From Myxococcus sp. (GTDB lineage: Bacteria > Myxococcota > Myxococcia > Myxococcales > Myxococcaceae), in NCBI GenBank assembly GCA_014879945.1, contig JACSRE010000093.1, positions 1 through 41,287 on the forward strand: 41,287 nt of DNA. The letters run 5' to 3'. The position numbers were made by a program, and so were the translations under genes. Below are positions 15,098 to 22,396 of the stretch, in pieces (positions within the stretch are counted from its first letter, which is position 1; each line of letters begins with the position of its first letter). The notes under the pieces were generated by a model that was given only the letters and a program-made list of their open reading frames with translations, was not told the origin of the DNA and did no database searches.

Positions 15098-16837
15098 CTA
15101 CTTCGCGAGGTAACAGGCAGAGGCGTCGAAGCCCGCCGGGGCGCCGACGTCTTCTTCGAACCCGACGTTGTCCCACTCGCGCTCGTCGGCGTAGGGCGCG
15201 TTCTCGAGGTAGTAGCGCTGCCCGGTGCGGTCGTTGAAGCTGCGGGCGAACTCGAGGCGCTCGGCGGCCGAGTGGTACAGCACCTGCCCGAAGGCCACCG
15301 CGCCCTCGGCCATGGTGAGGCGGTGGGGCCCGAAGTCGTTGCACAGCCGCTGCTGCCCGTTGACGTAGAGCACCAGCCGGTCGCGGCGCACCCAGGCGTC
15401 GAAGCGCGTGCGCGGTGAGACGAGGAGCTGGTCGTCGAGGAGACCCGCGCCCAGCACGCCGCCGGTCTGCATGCGGAACCAGCTCGGCTTGGCGGCCGAG
15501 GCCGGGTACTGCGCCGGTGAGAGGTTGACGACGCTGTCGCGGTCGCCGCCCCCGGCCTTGTTCAGCATCACCCGCACGTCGCTCTCGGAGCGCGAGGCGC
15601 CGGCGATCTCGAACGGCGAGCCGTCACGGGGGAAGAACTGCAGGCAGCTCCACTTCTCGAGCGAGGGGTTGTAGCCGTCGTCCTGGTAGAAGAAGGGCGT
15701 CTGCACCAGGTTGCCGGCGAAGTGGTTCGAGGCGTCGAAGGTCTGCCCCACCGCCGCGGCGCCGCACACGCCGACCCACCAGTAGCGACGCGAGGTGGCG
15801 TTCGAGGCGACCTCGAAGGTGAGGTGCAGGTAGTTCGTCTCTGACAGCTTCGCCGGCCGGCGCGGCACCGCCACCACCGACGAGAAGACGTCTTGAATCC
15901 AGTCGGGGAGGGTGACGCGCAGCAGCCCGCGCGTCTCGTCGAGCTGCGCGGCCTCCTCCTCGTCGTTGTACACGTAGAAGTCCCACCTCGAGTTCGACGC
16001 CTTGCGCCCGTCCATGTGCGCGCGCCGGCCCGAGGTGGTTGGCGTCATCGCCGTCATCGGCCCCGAGGTGCCGTCGAAGTCGTCGAAGAAGTCCTTGGTG
16101 CGCGGCGCCGCCTTGCCGGTGGGCGTGACGCGAACGGTGGTGCGCGCCAGCACGCGGGGTGACGCCACCGGGCCCTGGCTGGCCAGCGTCGCGCCCTTGC
16201 CGTGGCCGTTGCGAATGAGGCTGCCGAACCTCGCCGCCACCTCGGCCTCGGTGAAGAACGAGAAGGGCACGCGGTCGACGACCGGCACCTCGTCGATGGT
16301 GACCTGCAGGTCGGCGTGGCGGGGCGCGAGCAGGCCAGGGAAGGGACAGGCGGTGTCGATGGCCTCGACGACGAGGGCGGTGGGGCCCGAGAGGTCGGTC
16401 ACCTCGACGACGCGGAGCAGCTCGCGCGTCGCCGTCACCTTGTCGTTGTGCTGCCTGTAGCCCGCGCAGTGCAGGGTGGTGCCCGTCACCTTCTCGCCCG
16501 GGCCCTCGGTGGTGACGCGCGCGCCCGCAGGCAGGCGGAAGACGCGGTAGTCAACGGCGCCCGTCACCGCGGGGAGCACCACCACCACGCTGTCGCGGTT
16601 GGCGACCACCTCGACGCCCTCGAGCAGCGGCGCGTCGGGCCCCTCGAAGGGAGCGCCGTCTTCGGCGCTGGGCCGCGTCGGCTGGTCCACCACCACCGCC
16701 ACCTGCTGGCCGGGCCGGTCGACGGGCGTGTCGGGCGTGGGCAAGGGCTCCATGGTGGCGACGCCCGAGCAGGCCGCGAGGCTGGCGAAAAGCACCGCCC
16801 GGGTGCATGTAAACAGCGTGCGCGTCATCGTCGCCAT
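15098..16837 (-). CDS. Large lipoprotein, unknown function (Fn3-like and ConA-like regions)
   Basis: A 579-aa protein starting MATMTRTLFTCTRAV with lipobox LAAC, so it should be lipid-anchored. After a proline-rich linker, residues ~60-160 (VEVVANRDSVVVVLPAVTG, VDYRVFRLPAG) resemble a fibronectin-III-like fold. The C-terminal half is rich in Trp/Tyr/Phe (RRYWWVGVCGAA, DAWVRRDRLVLYVNG, REWDNVGFEED) and looks like a concanavalin-type carbohydrate-binding fold. I recognise no named family. The start may be ATG 16837 or 16828; a longer in-frame extension to 17128 is rejected because it runs antisense through the peroxidase gene. A glycan-associated surface role is inferred from position only. Confidence 0.65.
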   Translation of the reverse strand: MATMTRTLFTCTRAVLFASLAACSGVATMEPLPTPDTPVDRPGQQVAVVVDQPTRPSAEDGAPFEGPDAPLLEGVEVVANRDSVVVVLPAVTGAVDYRVFRLPAGARVTTEGPGEKVTGTTLHCAGYRQHNDKVTATRELLRVVEVTDLSGPTALVVEAIDTACPFPGLLAPRHADLQVTIDEVPVVDRVPFSFFTEAEVAARFGSLIRNGHGKGATLASQGPVASPRVLARTTVRVTPTGKAAPRTKDFFDDFDGTSGPMTAMTPTTSGRRAHMDGRKASNSRWDFYVYNDEEEAAQLDETRGLLRVTLPDWIQDVFSSVVAVPRRPAKLSETNYLHLTFEVASNATSRRYWWVGVCGAAAVGQTFDASNHFAGNLVQTPFFYQDDGYNPSLEKWSCLQFFPRDGSPFEIAGASRSESDVRVMLNKAGGGDRDSVVNLSPAQYPASAAKPSWFRMQTGGVLGAGLLDDQLLVSPRTRFDAWVRRDRLVLYVNGQQRLCNDFGPHRLTMAEGAVAFGQVLYHSAAERLEFARSFNDRTGQRYYLENAPYADEREWDNVGFEEDVGAPAGFDASACYLAK

Positions 16838-17957
16838 GCTGAGCCTCGTGGCATGCCTTCCCGCGTGCGTCGAGTGCCCAACGGCGCCGGCGTTGACGAG
16901 CGTCGAGTGCGCGTCGCTTTCGACGCTCCGGCTCGCCCCGGCGGTGCCGGCCTCGGCGGGAAACCGCTTCGCCGATGACGAGGCTGCGGCGCTGCTGGGC
17001 TTCGAGCTCTTCTTCGACGCGCGCCTGAGTCGAGACGGCTCGGTGCGCTGCGCGAGCTGCCACATCCCCGAGCGGCAGTTCGCCGACGCGCGCGCCACCT
17101 CGATGGGCCTCGAGCGCGTCGACCGCAACAGCCCCTCGATCTACGGCGCGGCCTGGCACCGCTGGCAGATGTGGGACGGGAAGGCCGACTCGTTGTGGTC
17201 GCAGCCGCTGCTGGCCTTCGAGAACGAGAAGGAGATGGACTTCACCCGCCTCGAGCTCGCCCACCGCGTCGCCGCGTCCTACCGCGCGCGCTACGAGGCG
17301 CTCTTCGGCGCGCTGCCGGCGCTCGAGGACGCGGCGCGGTTTCCTGCGCGTGGGAGGCCGGGGCTGCCGGCGTTCGACGCGATGGCGCAGGCCGACCGCG
17401 ACGCCATCAACCTCGTCGCCGCGAACGTGGGCAAGGCGCTCGAGGCGTACCAGCGCCGGCTGGCCTTCGGGCCTGGGCGGCTCGAGCGCTTCGTCGACGG
17501 AGACGCCCGGGCGCTCACGGACGCCGAGCGCGAGGGGCTGGTCGTCTTCTCGAGGAAGGGCTGCCTCGGGTGCCACCGCGGTGGGCTGCTCTCGGACGAC
17601 GACTTCCACGCCGTCGGCCTCGTCGACGCACCGCCGCGCGCGCGGGCCGAGGCGCTGGTGGTGCTGCGCTCGTCGCCGTTTACGAGCGAGGGCCCCTTTC
17701 ACGACGGTGAGCAGGCGCCGCTCCCCGCGGCGCGCGCCGAAGACGAAGGGGCCTACCGCACGCCGACGTTGAGGAACGTGGCGCGCACCGGGCCCTGGGG
17801 CCACGACGGGCGCTTCGCCGAGCTCGGCGCGGCGGTCGAGGCGCACGTCGGTGGCCCCCCGCTGTCGTCGACCGAGCTTTCCGCGCTGCTGGCGTTCCTG
17901 GGGGCGCTCGACGCCGGCGATCCGCCGCTCCCCTGGAACGGCTGGCCCGACCGCTGA
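16818..17957 (+). CDS. Di-heme cytochrome c peroxidase (CcpA/MauG family) lipoprotein
   Basis: About 379 aa from GTG 16818, or 373 from ATG 16836. The longer form gives a better signal, MRVIVAMLSLVACLPAC, with lipobox-like LPAC. Two c-type heme motifs are visible: CASCH at nt 17049-17063 and CLGCH at 17562-17576, plus the family segments GFELFFDARLSRDGSVRC, TPTLRNVARTGPWGHDG and NVGKALEAYQRRL. Family members reduce peroxide or oxidise protein side chains in the periplasm using cytochrome electrons. The 5' end lies against or overlaps the divergent lipoprotein gene. Which start is used decides whether the two coding regions overlap by up to 20 nt. Confidence 0.9.
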   Translation: MRVIVAMLSLVACLPACVECPTAPALTSVECASLSTLRLAPAVPASAGNRFADDEAAALLGFELFFDARLSRDGSVRCASCHIPERQFADARATSMGLERVDRNSPSIYGAAWHRWQMWDGKADSLWSQPLLAFENEKEMDFTRLELAHRVAASYRARYEALFGALPALEDAARFPARGRPGLPAFDAMAQADRDAINLVAANVGKALEAYQRRLAFGPGRLERFVDGDARALTDAEREGLVVFSRKGCLGCHRGGLLSDDDFHAVGLVDAPPRARAEALVVLRSSPFTSEGPFHDGEQAPLPAARAEDEGAYRTPTLRNVARTGPWGHDGRFAELGAAVEAHVGGPPLSSTELSALLAFLGALDAGDPPLPWNGWPDR

Positions 17958-17968
17958 GCGCGTGGACG

Positions 17969-17986
17969 CCGACCCGCGACGGTCGG
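17969..17986. other. Hairpin after the peroxidase gene
   Basis: CCGACC and GGTCGG flank a six-base loop 12 nt after the peroxidase stop. It is a plausible RNA 3' end structure, but no T-run follows, so factor-independent termination is doubtful. Confidence 0.3.
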
Positions 17987-18028
17987 TCGGGTTGAGCGCG
18001 TCACCTCGGTCAGCACATCTGGGCCGAG

Positions 18029-18064
18029 CTCCGCAGTCTCGTGGCCTCCGCAGTCTCGCGCGGC
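18029..18064 (+). repeat. Short imperfect tandem repeat
   Basis: CTCCGCAGTCTCG occurs twice, at 18029 and 18046, each followed by a GC-rich tail, with a third partial start CTCCGCG at 18065. It sits in the 147-nt gap between two convergent genes. No function is assigned. Confidence 0.5.
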
Positions 18065-18104
18065 CTCCGCGTGGGCCGCGAGCTCCCCGGGCCTGCAGGT
18101 CGGC

Positions 18105-18641
18105 TCAGCCCGCCTGACGCTCGCCGACGTCGGGCGTGCGCGCGACGCCGGGCACGCCCGTCACCACCGCGCCCGCCGGCACGTCGTGCAGCACCACCGC
18201 GTTGGCGCCGATGACGGCCCCGCGGCCGACTCGAATCGGCCCCAGAATGCGCGCGCCCGCCCCCACCATCACGTCGTCTTCGATGATGGGGTAGCCGTTC
18301 TCGCGCGCGGTGCCGACGGTGTTGCACCCCATGAAGCGCACCCGCGCGCCCACCTGCGCGTCGCCGCCGATCACCACCGCCATGGGGTGGATGAAGTTCA
18401 CCCCCACGCCGAGGGTGACGTCGTTGCCGATCTCGGTGCCGTACACCGCCGTCGCGATCCGGCGCAGCGCGTGGTTCACCAGCGGCACGTGGTGGCGGCG
18501 CGCGGCCTCGCGCAGGCGCTGGAGCAACAGCAGCTGAAACCCGTCGGTGCGCAGCACGCGGCGCTTCGAGACGGGGTGCGGGTAGGAGCGAGCCAGTTCA
18601 CGGGCGTCATCGAGGAGCTGCACGAGCAGACGGCGGTTCAC
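18105..18641 (-). CDS. Serine acetyltransferase-like LbH protein (EpsC/CysE-like)
   Basis: A 178-aa protein with GTG start. The N-terminus ([16 protein letters not shown]) is helical, followed by left-handed beta-helix turns: [55 protein letters not shown] and [20 protein letters not shown]. The catalytic His is probably in NFIHP. CysE-type folds in EPS loci usually O-acetylate sugars rather than make cysteine; M. xanthus has such a gene (epsC) in its eps locus. It is shorter than housekeeping CysE (~270 aa), which supports a surface-glycan role. Confidence 0.75.
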   Translation of the reverse strand: MNRRLLVQLLDDARELARSYPHPVSKRRVLRTDGFQLLLLQRLREAARRHHVPLVNHALRRIATAVYGTEIGNDVTLGVGVNFIHPMAVVIGGDAQVGARVRFMGCNTVGTARENGYPIIEDDVMVGAGARILGPIRVGRGAVIGANAVVLHDVPAGAVVTGVPGVARTPDVGERQAG

Positions 18642-18748
18642 CCGTTCTCCCCTAACGCAGAACGCGGCGGCGCGTCACCACCTGGGCCCGGTCGTCTCGT
18701 GGGAGTGAAACCGCGTGCGTCGTTCACCTCGGCGGGTAAGTTCCGTGC

Positions 18749-19738
18749 GTGCCCTTCGACAAGAACGTGCTGACGATCGACCGCCCCGCCGAGGTCGCGC
18801 GGATCGCGACGTGGTTCAAGGCCGGGGTGATGGGAACGCTCAAGAAGCGGGGCGTCGTCATCGGCCTCTCGGGAGGAATCGACAGCTCGGTGTGCGCCGC
18901 GCTGGCGGTGAAGGCGCTGGGCCCCGACAAGGTCTTCGGTCTCTTCATGCCCGAGCACCACTCGGCGTCGGAGTCGCTCGAGCTGGGCCAGCTGTTCGCG
19001 AAGTCACTGGGCATCGACGCCGTCACCGAGCCCATCGCGCCCGCGCTCGAGGGCGCCGGCTGCTACACCCGCCAGGACGAGGCGATTGGCGAGGTGTTCC
19101 CCGAGTACACCGCCGGGTGGAAGAGCAAGATCACCCTGCCGTCCATCATCGACTCCGACCGGCTCAACGTCTTTCAGCTCACCGTGCAGTCGCCCGCGGG
19201 CGAGCTGAAGACCGCGCGCCTGCCGCTGACCGCGTACCTGAAGCTGGTGGCCGCGACGAACTACAAGCAGCGCGTGCGCAAGATGGTCGAGTACTACCAC
19301 GCCGATCGGCTCAACTTCGCCGTGGTGGGCACGCCCAACCGCCTCGAGTACGACCAGGGCTTCTTCGTCAAGCAGGGCGACGGCACCGCCGACATCAAGC
19401 CCATCGCGCACCTCTACAAGACGCAGGTCTACGCGCTGGCCGAGACGCTGGGCGTGCCCGAAGAGATCCGCCGCCGGCCGCCCACCACCGACACCTACTC
19501 GCTGCCGCAGACGCAAGAGGAGTTCTACTTCGCGCTGCCGTACGACCGCATGGACCTGTGCCTCTACGCGGTGAACCACGCGGTGCCCGCGGCCGAGGTG
19601 GCGCCGGTGCTGGGGCTCACCGCGGAGCAGGTGGAGCGCGTCTTCAAGGACATCGCCTCGAAGCGCCGGGCGACCCGCTACGGGCACCTGCCGCCGCTCC
19701 TCATCGAGCCCATCTTCAACGAGACGCACCAGCTCTGA
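18749..19738 (+). CDS. nadE: NAD synthase-like ATP-pyrophosphatase (NadE family)
   Basis: A 329-aa N-type ATP-PPase. The PP-loop SGGIDSS is at residues 41-47; NadE-like signatures follow: YKQRVRKMVEYYHADRLNFA, VVGTPNRLEYDQGFFVKQGD, DIKPIAHLYKTQVYALAE and the Q-rich SLPQTQEEFYF. NH3-dependent NadE (~275 aa) forms NAD from nicotinate adenine dinucleotide; this protein is longer and lacks the nitrilase domain of glutamine-dependent forms. The usual TGNKSE is changed to GTPNRLE, so a related amidation substrate is possible. It heads the ligase-ACP-amidotransferase run, 62 nt upstream of the ligase. GTG start gives MPFDKNVL. NAD synthesis remains the default reading. Confidence 0.7.
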   Translation: MPFDKNVLTIDRPAEVARIATWFKAGVMGTLKKRGVVIGLSGGIDSSVCAALAVKALGPDKVFGLFMPEHHSASESLELGQLFAKSLGIDAVTEPIAPALEGAGCYTRQDEAIGEVFPEYTAGWKSKITLPSIIDSDRLNVFQLTVQSPAGELKTARLPLTAYLKLVAATNYKQRVRKMVEYYHADRLNFAVVGTPNRLEYDQGFFVKQGDGTADIKPIAHLYKTQVYALAETLGVPEEIRRRPPTTDTYSLPQTQEEFYFALPYDRMDLCLYAVNHAVPAAEVAPVLGLTAEQVERVFKDIASKRRATRYGHLPPLLIEPIFNETHQL

Positions 19739-19800
19739 CGTGTCGCACCGCCGGGTTCGCGCCCGGCCCAGCCGTACTTCTTGCCCGGGGGACCTTCCGC

Positions 19801-21426
19801 ATGACCTTCGCTCCGCCGCCTGCGCTGCACCGCTCCGCGACGCCGTTGTTGCACGACTTCTTCGAGGCCACCGCCGCGCGGCTTCCCGAGAAGGTGGCCC
19901 TGGTGTGCAAGGGCGCCCGGCTCACCTACGGCGAGCTCGACCGTCAGGCCAACGCCCTGGCCCACGCGCTGGTGGCGTCGGGCGTCGAGCGGGGCGACCG
20001 CGTCGTCATCTTCGCCGACAACACCGTCGAGACCGTGGTGTCGTTCTGGGGCGTGCTGAAGGCCAACGCCATCGTCAGCATCGTCAACCCGCTCACCAAG
20101 CACGACAAGCTGACGTACTACCTCAACGACTGCCGGGCGAAGGTGCTCCTCACCGACATGCACCTGGCGTCGGTCTTCACCCAGAGCGCGCCGAGCACGC
20201 CGCACCTGGTGCGCACCATCGTCAGCGGCGCCTTCGACGCGGCGAGGCTCGAGGGCGTGAAGGCGCCCGAAGGGTGGGCGAGCGCGCTGGCCCGTGGCGC
20301 GGCCCTCGCCGAGCAGCGCGCGCACTTCGCCCACGTCACCCACGGGCCGCCGGCGCGCCGCTGCCTCGACAACGACCTCGCCGCCATCATCTACACCTCG
20401 GGCAGCACCGGAGACCCCAAGGGCGTGATGCTCACGCACCGCAACATGTTGACCGCCGGCACCAGCATCTCGACGTACCTCGAGATGACGGAGCACGACG
20501 TGGTGCTGGGCGTGCTGCCGCTCGCGTTCGACTACGGCCTGTACCAGCTCATCATGACGTTCCGGGTCGGCGGCCGGCTGGTGCTCGAGCGCAGCTTCGC
20601 CTTCCCCGCGCAGGTGCTGAAGGTGATGGCCGAAGAGAAGGTGACCGGCTTCCCCGGCGTGCCCACCATCTTCGCGGTGCTGGCCGAGATGAAGCAGCTG
20701 AAGGACTTCGACCTCTCCTCCATCGCCTTCGTCACCAACACCGCCGCGGCGCTGCCGGTCAAGCACATCACCATGCTGCGCGACCTCTTCCCGAAGGCGC
20801 GCATCTACTCGATGTACGGCCTCACCGAGTGCAAGCGCTGCACGTACCTGCCGCCCGCAGACATCGACCGCAAGCCCACCAGCGTGGGCGTGGCCATTCC
20901 CGACACCGAGCTGTGGATCGTGGATGAGCAGGGCAACAAGGTGGGCCCCAACGTGGTGGGCACCCTGGTGATTCGCGGCGCCACGGTGATGAAGGGGTAC
21001 TGGGAGAAGCCCGAGGCCACCGCTGAGAAGCTCAAGCCCGGCCCGGTGCCCGGCGAGCTGGTGCTGCACACCGGAGACCTCTGCCGCCTCGACGACGAGG
21101 GCTACTTGTACTTCGTGGGCCGCAGCGACGACATCATCAAGTCGCGCGGTGAGAAGGTGGCGCCCAAAGAGGTCGAGGGCGCCCTCATGAACATCCCCGG
21201 GGTGAAGGAGGCCGCGGTGGTGGGCGTGCCCGACGAGCTCCTCGGTCAGGCGGTGAAGGCCTTCGTGGTGCTCGAGCAGGGCGTCACGCTCACCGAGAAG
21301 GAGCTGATGAAGGAGTGCCAGAAGCGCCTCGAGAACTTCATGGTGCCCAAGCACATCGCCTTCCTCGACGAGCTGCCGAAGACGACGACGGGGAAGATCA
21401 AGAAGACGGGGCTGGCCGAGCGATGA
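19801..21426 (+). CDS. AMP-forming acyl/amino-acyl ligase (exosortase-A-associated-like)
   Basis: A 541-aa ANL-superfamily enzyme, ATG preceded by GGGGGAC. P-loop YTSGSTGDPKG begins at residue 198; SMYGLTECKRCTYLPP is the A5-type motif; HTGDLCRLDDEGYLYFVGRSDD, KSRGEKVAPKEVE and TTTGKIKKTG with the catalytic Lys are intact. The stretch PTSVGVAIPDTELWIV after YLPP is close to what I know of the exosortase A system-associated ligase family (TIGR03098). It activates a carboxylic acid as the acyl-AMP and probably loads it on the ACP encoded two genes downstream. Its stop overlaps the methyltransferase start (ATGA). The substrate cannot be read from the sequence. Confidence 0.88.
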   Translation: MTFAPPPALHRSATPLLHDFFEATAARLPEKVALVCKGARLTYGELDRQANALAHALVASGVERGDRVVIFADNTVETVVSFWGVLKANAIVSIVNPLTKHDKLTYYLNDCRAKVLLTDMHLASVFTQSAPSTPHLVRTIVSGAFDAARLEGVKAPEGWASALARGAALAEQRAHFAHVTHGPPARRCLDNDLAAIIYTSGSTGDPKGVMLTHRNMLTAGTSISTYLEMTEHDVVLGVLPLAFDYGLYQLIMTFRVGGRLVLERSFAFPAQVLKVMAEEKVTGFPGVPTIFAVLAEMKQLKDFDLSSIAFVTNTAAALPVKHITMLRDLFPKARIYSMYGLTECKRCTYLPPADIDRKPTSVGVAIPDTELWIVDEQGNKVGPNVVGTLVIRGATVMKGYWEKPEATAEKLKPGPVPGELVLHTGDLCRLDDEGYLYFVGRSDDIIKSRGEKVAPKEVEGALMNIPGVKEAAVVGVPDELLGQAVKAFVVLEQGVTLTEKELMKECQKRLENFMVPKHIAFLDELPKTTTGKIKKTGLAER

Positions 21427-22106
21427 GCGGCGCCCAGCCCGACGTGAGAGACGTCTACCAGCGGGGCACCTTCCCCTTCATGGGGCTCGAGCTGCTGGTG
21501 GCCCCGGGCGCCCTGGTTCCCCGGCCCGAGACCGAGTTGCTGGCGCGCGAGGCCATCGCGCTGGTCGCCGGCGCCGGCCCCGCGCCCACCGTCGTCGACG
21601 TCTGCTGCGGCTCGGGCAACCTCGCCTGCGCCATCGCCCACCACGTGCCCGGCGCGCGCGTGTTCGCCAGCGACCTCACCGACGGCTGCTTCTCGCTCGC
21701 GAGCAAGAACGTCGCGCACCTGAAGCTGGGCGCGCGGGTGAAGGTGTTCCAGGGTGACTTGCTGGCGCCGCTGGCCGGCGCGGTGGAGCCGCTGTCGGTG
21801 GACGTGATGGTGTGCAACCCGCCGTACATCTCGTCGGGCCGCCTCGCCGCCGACCGCGCGACGCTGCTGGAGCACGAGCCCCGCGAGGCCTTCGATGGCG
21901 GCCCCTACGGCCTGTCGATTCACCAGCGCGTCATCAAAGACGCCCTCGCGCTGCTCAAGCCGAAGGGCCACCTGCTGTTCGAGTTCGGCCTGGGCCAGGA
22001 GAAGCAGATGGCCGCCCTCTTCGCGCGCGCGAAGGTGTACGAGAACGTTCGGTTCGCCAACGACGAGGCCGGCGCGCCCCGCGTCGCCATCGCCACGAAG
22101 TCCTGA
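21423..22106 (+). CDS. Short PrmC/HemK-like SAM methyltransferase
   Basis: A 227-aa class I methyltransferase. SAM motif VVDVCCGSGNLACAIA (57-72) and NPPY at 132-135 show an N6/N5-type methyltransferase; LVPRPETELLAREA is the segment seen in PrmC. True PrmC (~280 aa) has a ~75-residue helical N-domain that binds release factor; here only ~30 residues precede LVPRPETE, so release-factor methylation is unlikely. Coupling to the ligase (ATGA) and the ACP gene 23 nt on suggest it N-methylates an intermediate of this pathway, possibly an amide or amine. That substrate is inferred. Confidence 0.75.
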   Translation: MSGAQPDVRDVYQRGTFPFMGLELLVAPGALVPRPETELLAREAIALVAGAGPAPTVVDVCCGSGNLACAIAHHVPGARVFASDLTDGCFSLASKNVAHLKLGARVKVFQGDLLAPLAGAVEPLSVDVMVCNPPYISSGRLAADRATLLEHEPREAFDGGPYGLSIHQRVIKDALALLKPKGHLLFEFGLGQEKQMAALFARAKVYENVRFANDEAGAPRVAIATKS

Positions 22107-22129
22107 AGCACGACTCACGGAGGCAGCAC

Positions 22130-22378
22130 GTGTCAGACATCAAGGAGCAGGTCAGGAAGTTCATCATCACCAACTTCTACGTGGCCGACCCCGCCGCGCT
22201 GAAGGACGACGCCTCGCTGCTCGACGCCGGCATCGTTGACTCCACCGGCGTGCTCGAGGTCATCACCTTCATCGAGAGCGAGTTCGGCGTCACCGTGGAC
22301 GACGCCGAGATGCTCCCCGAGAACCTCGACGCGGTGAACCACATCGCGGCCTTCGTGCAGAAGAAGAAGTCGAGCTGA
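22130..22378 (+). CDS. Acyl carrier protein
   Basis: An 82-aa ACP, GTG start with GGAGG at 22119-22123. The phosphopantetheine site is Ser38 in AGIVDSTGVLEV, a DST variant of the usual DSL; the helix ESEFGVTVDDAEM and acidic character fit the family. It is distinct from housekeeping AcpP (typically LGADSLD). Placed between ligase/methyltransferase and amidotransferase, it should tether the pathway intermediate, as the ACP does in exosortase A-linked accessory clusters. Confidence 0.9.
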   Translation: MSDIKEQVRKFIITNFYVADPAALKDDASLLDAGIVDSTGVLEVITFIESEFGVTVDDAEMLPENLDAVNHIAAFVQKKKSS

Positions 22379-22396
22379 GCGAAGGGAGCGCCTCGC

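Noticed and set aside
16838-17128. N-terminal extension of the large lipoprotein on the minus strand
   Set aside because: It is antisense to the first heme region of the peroxidase and would place the lipoprotein signal inside the protein.
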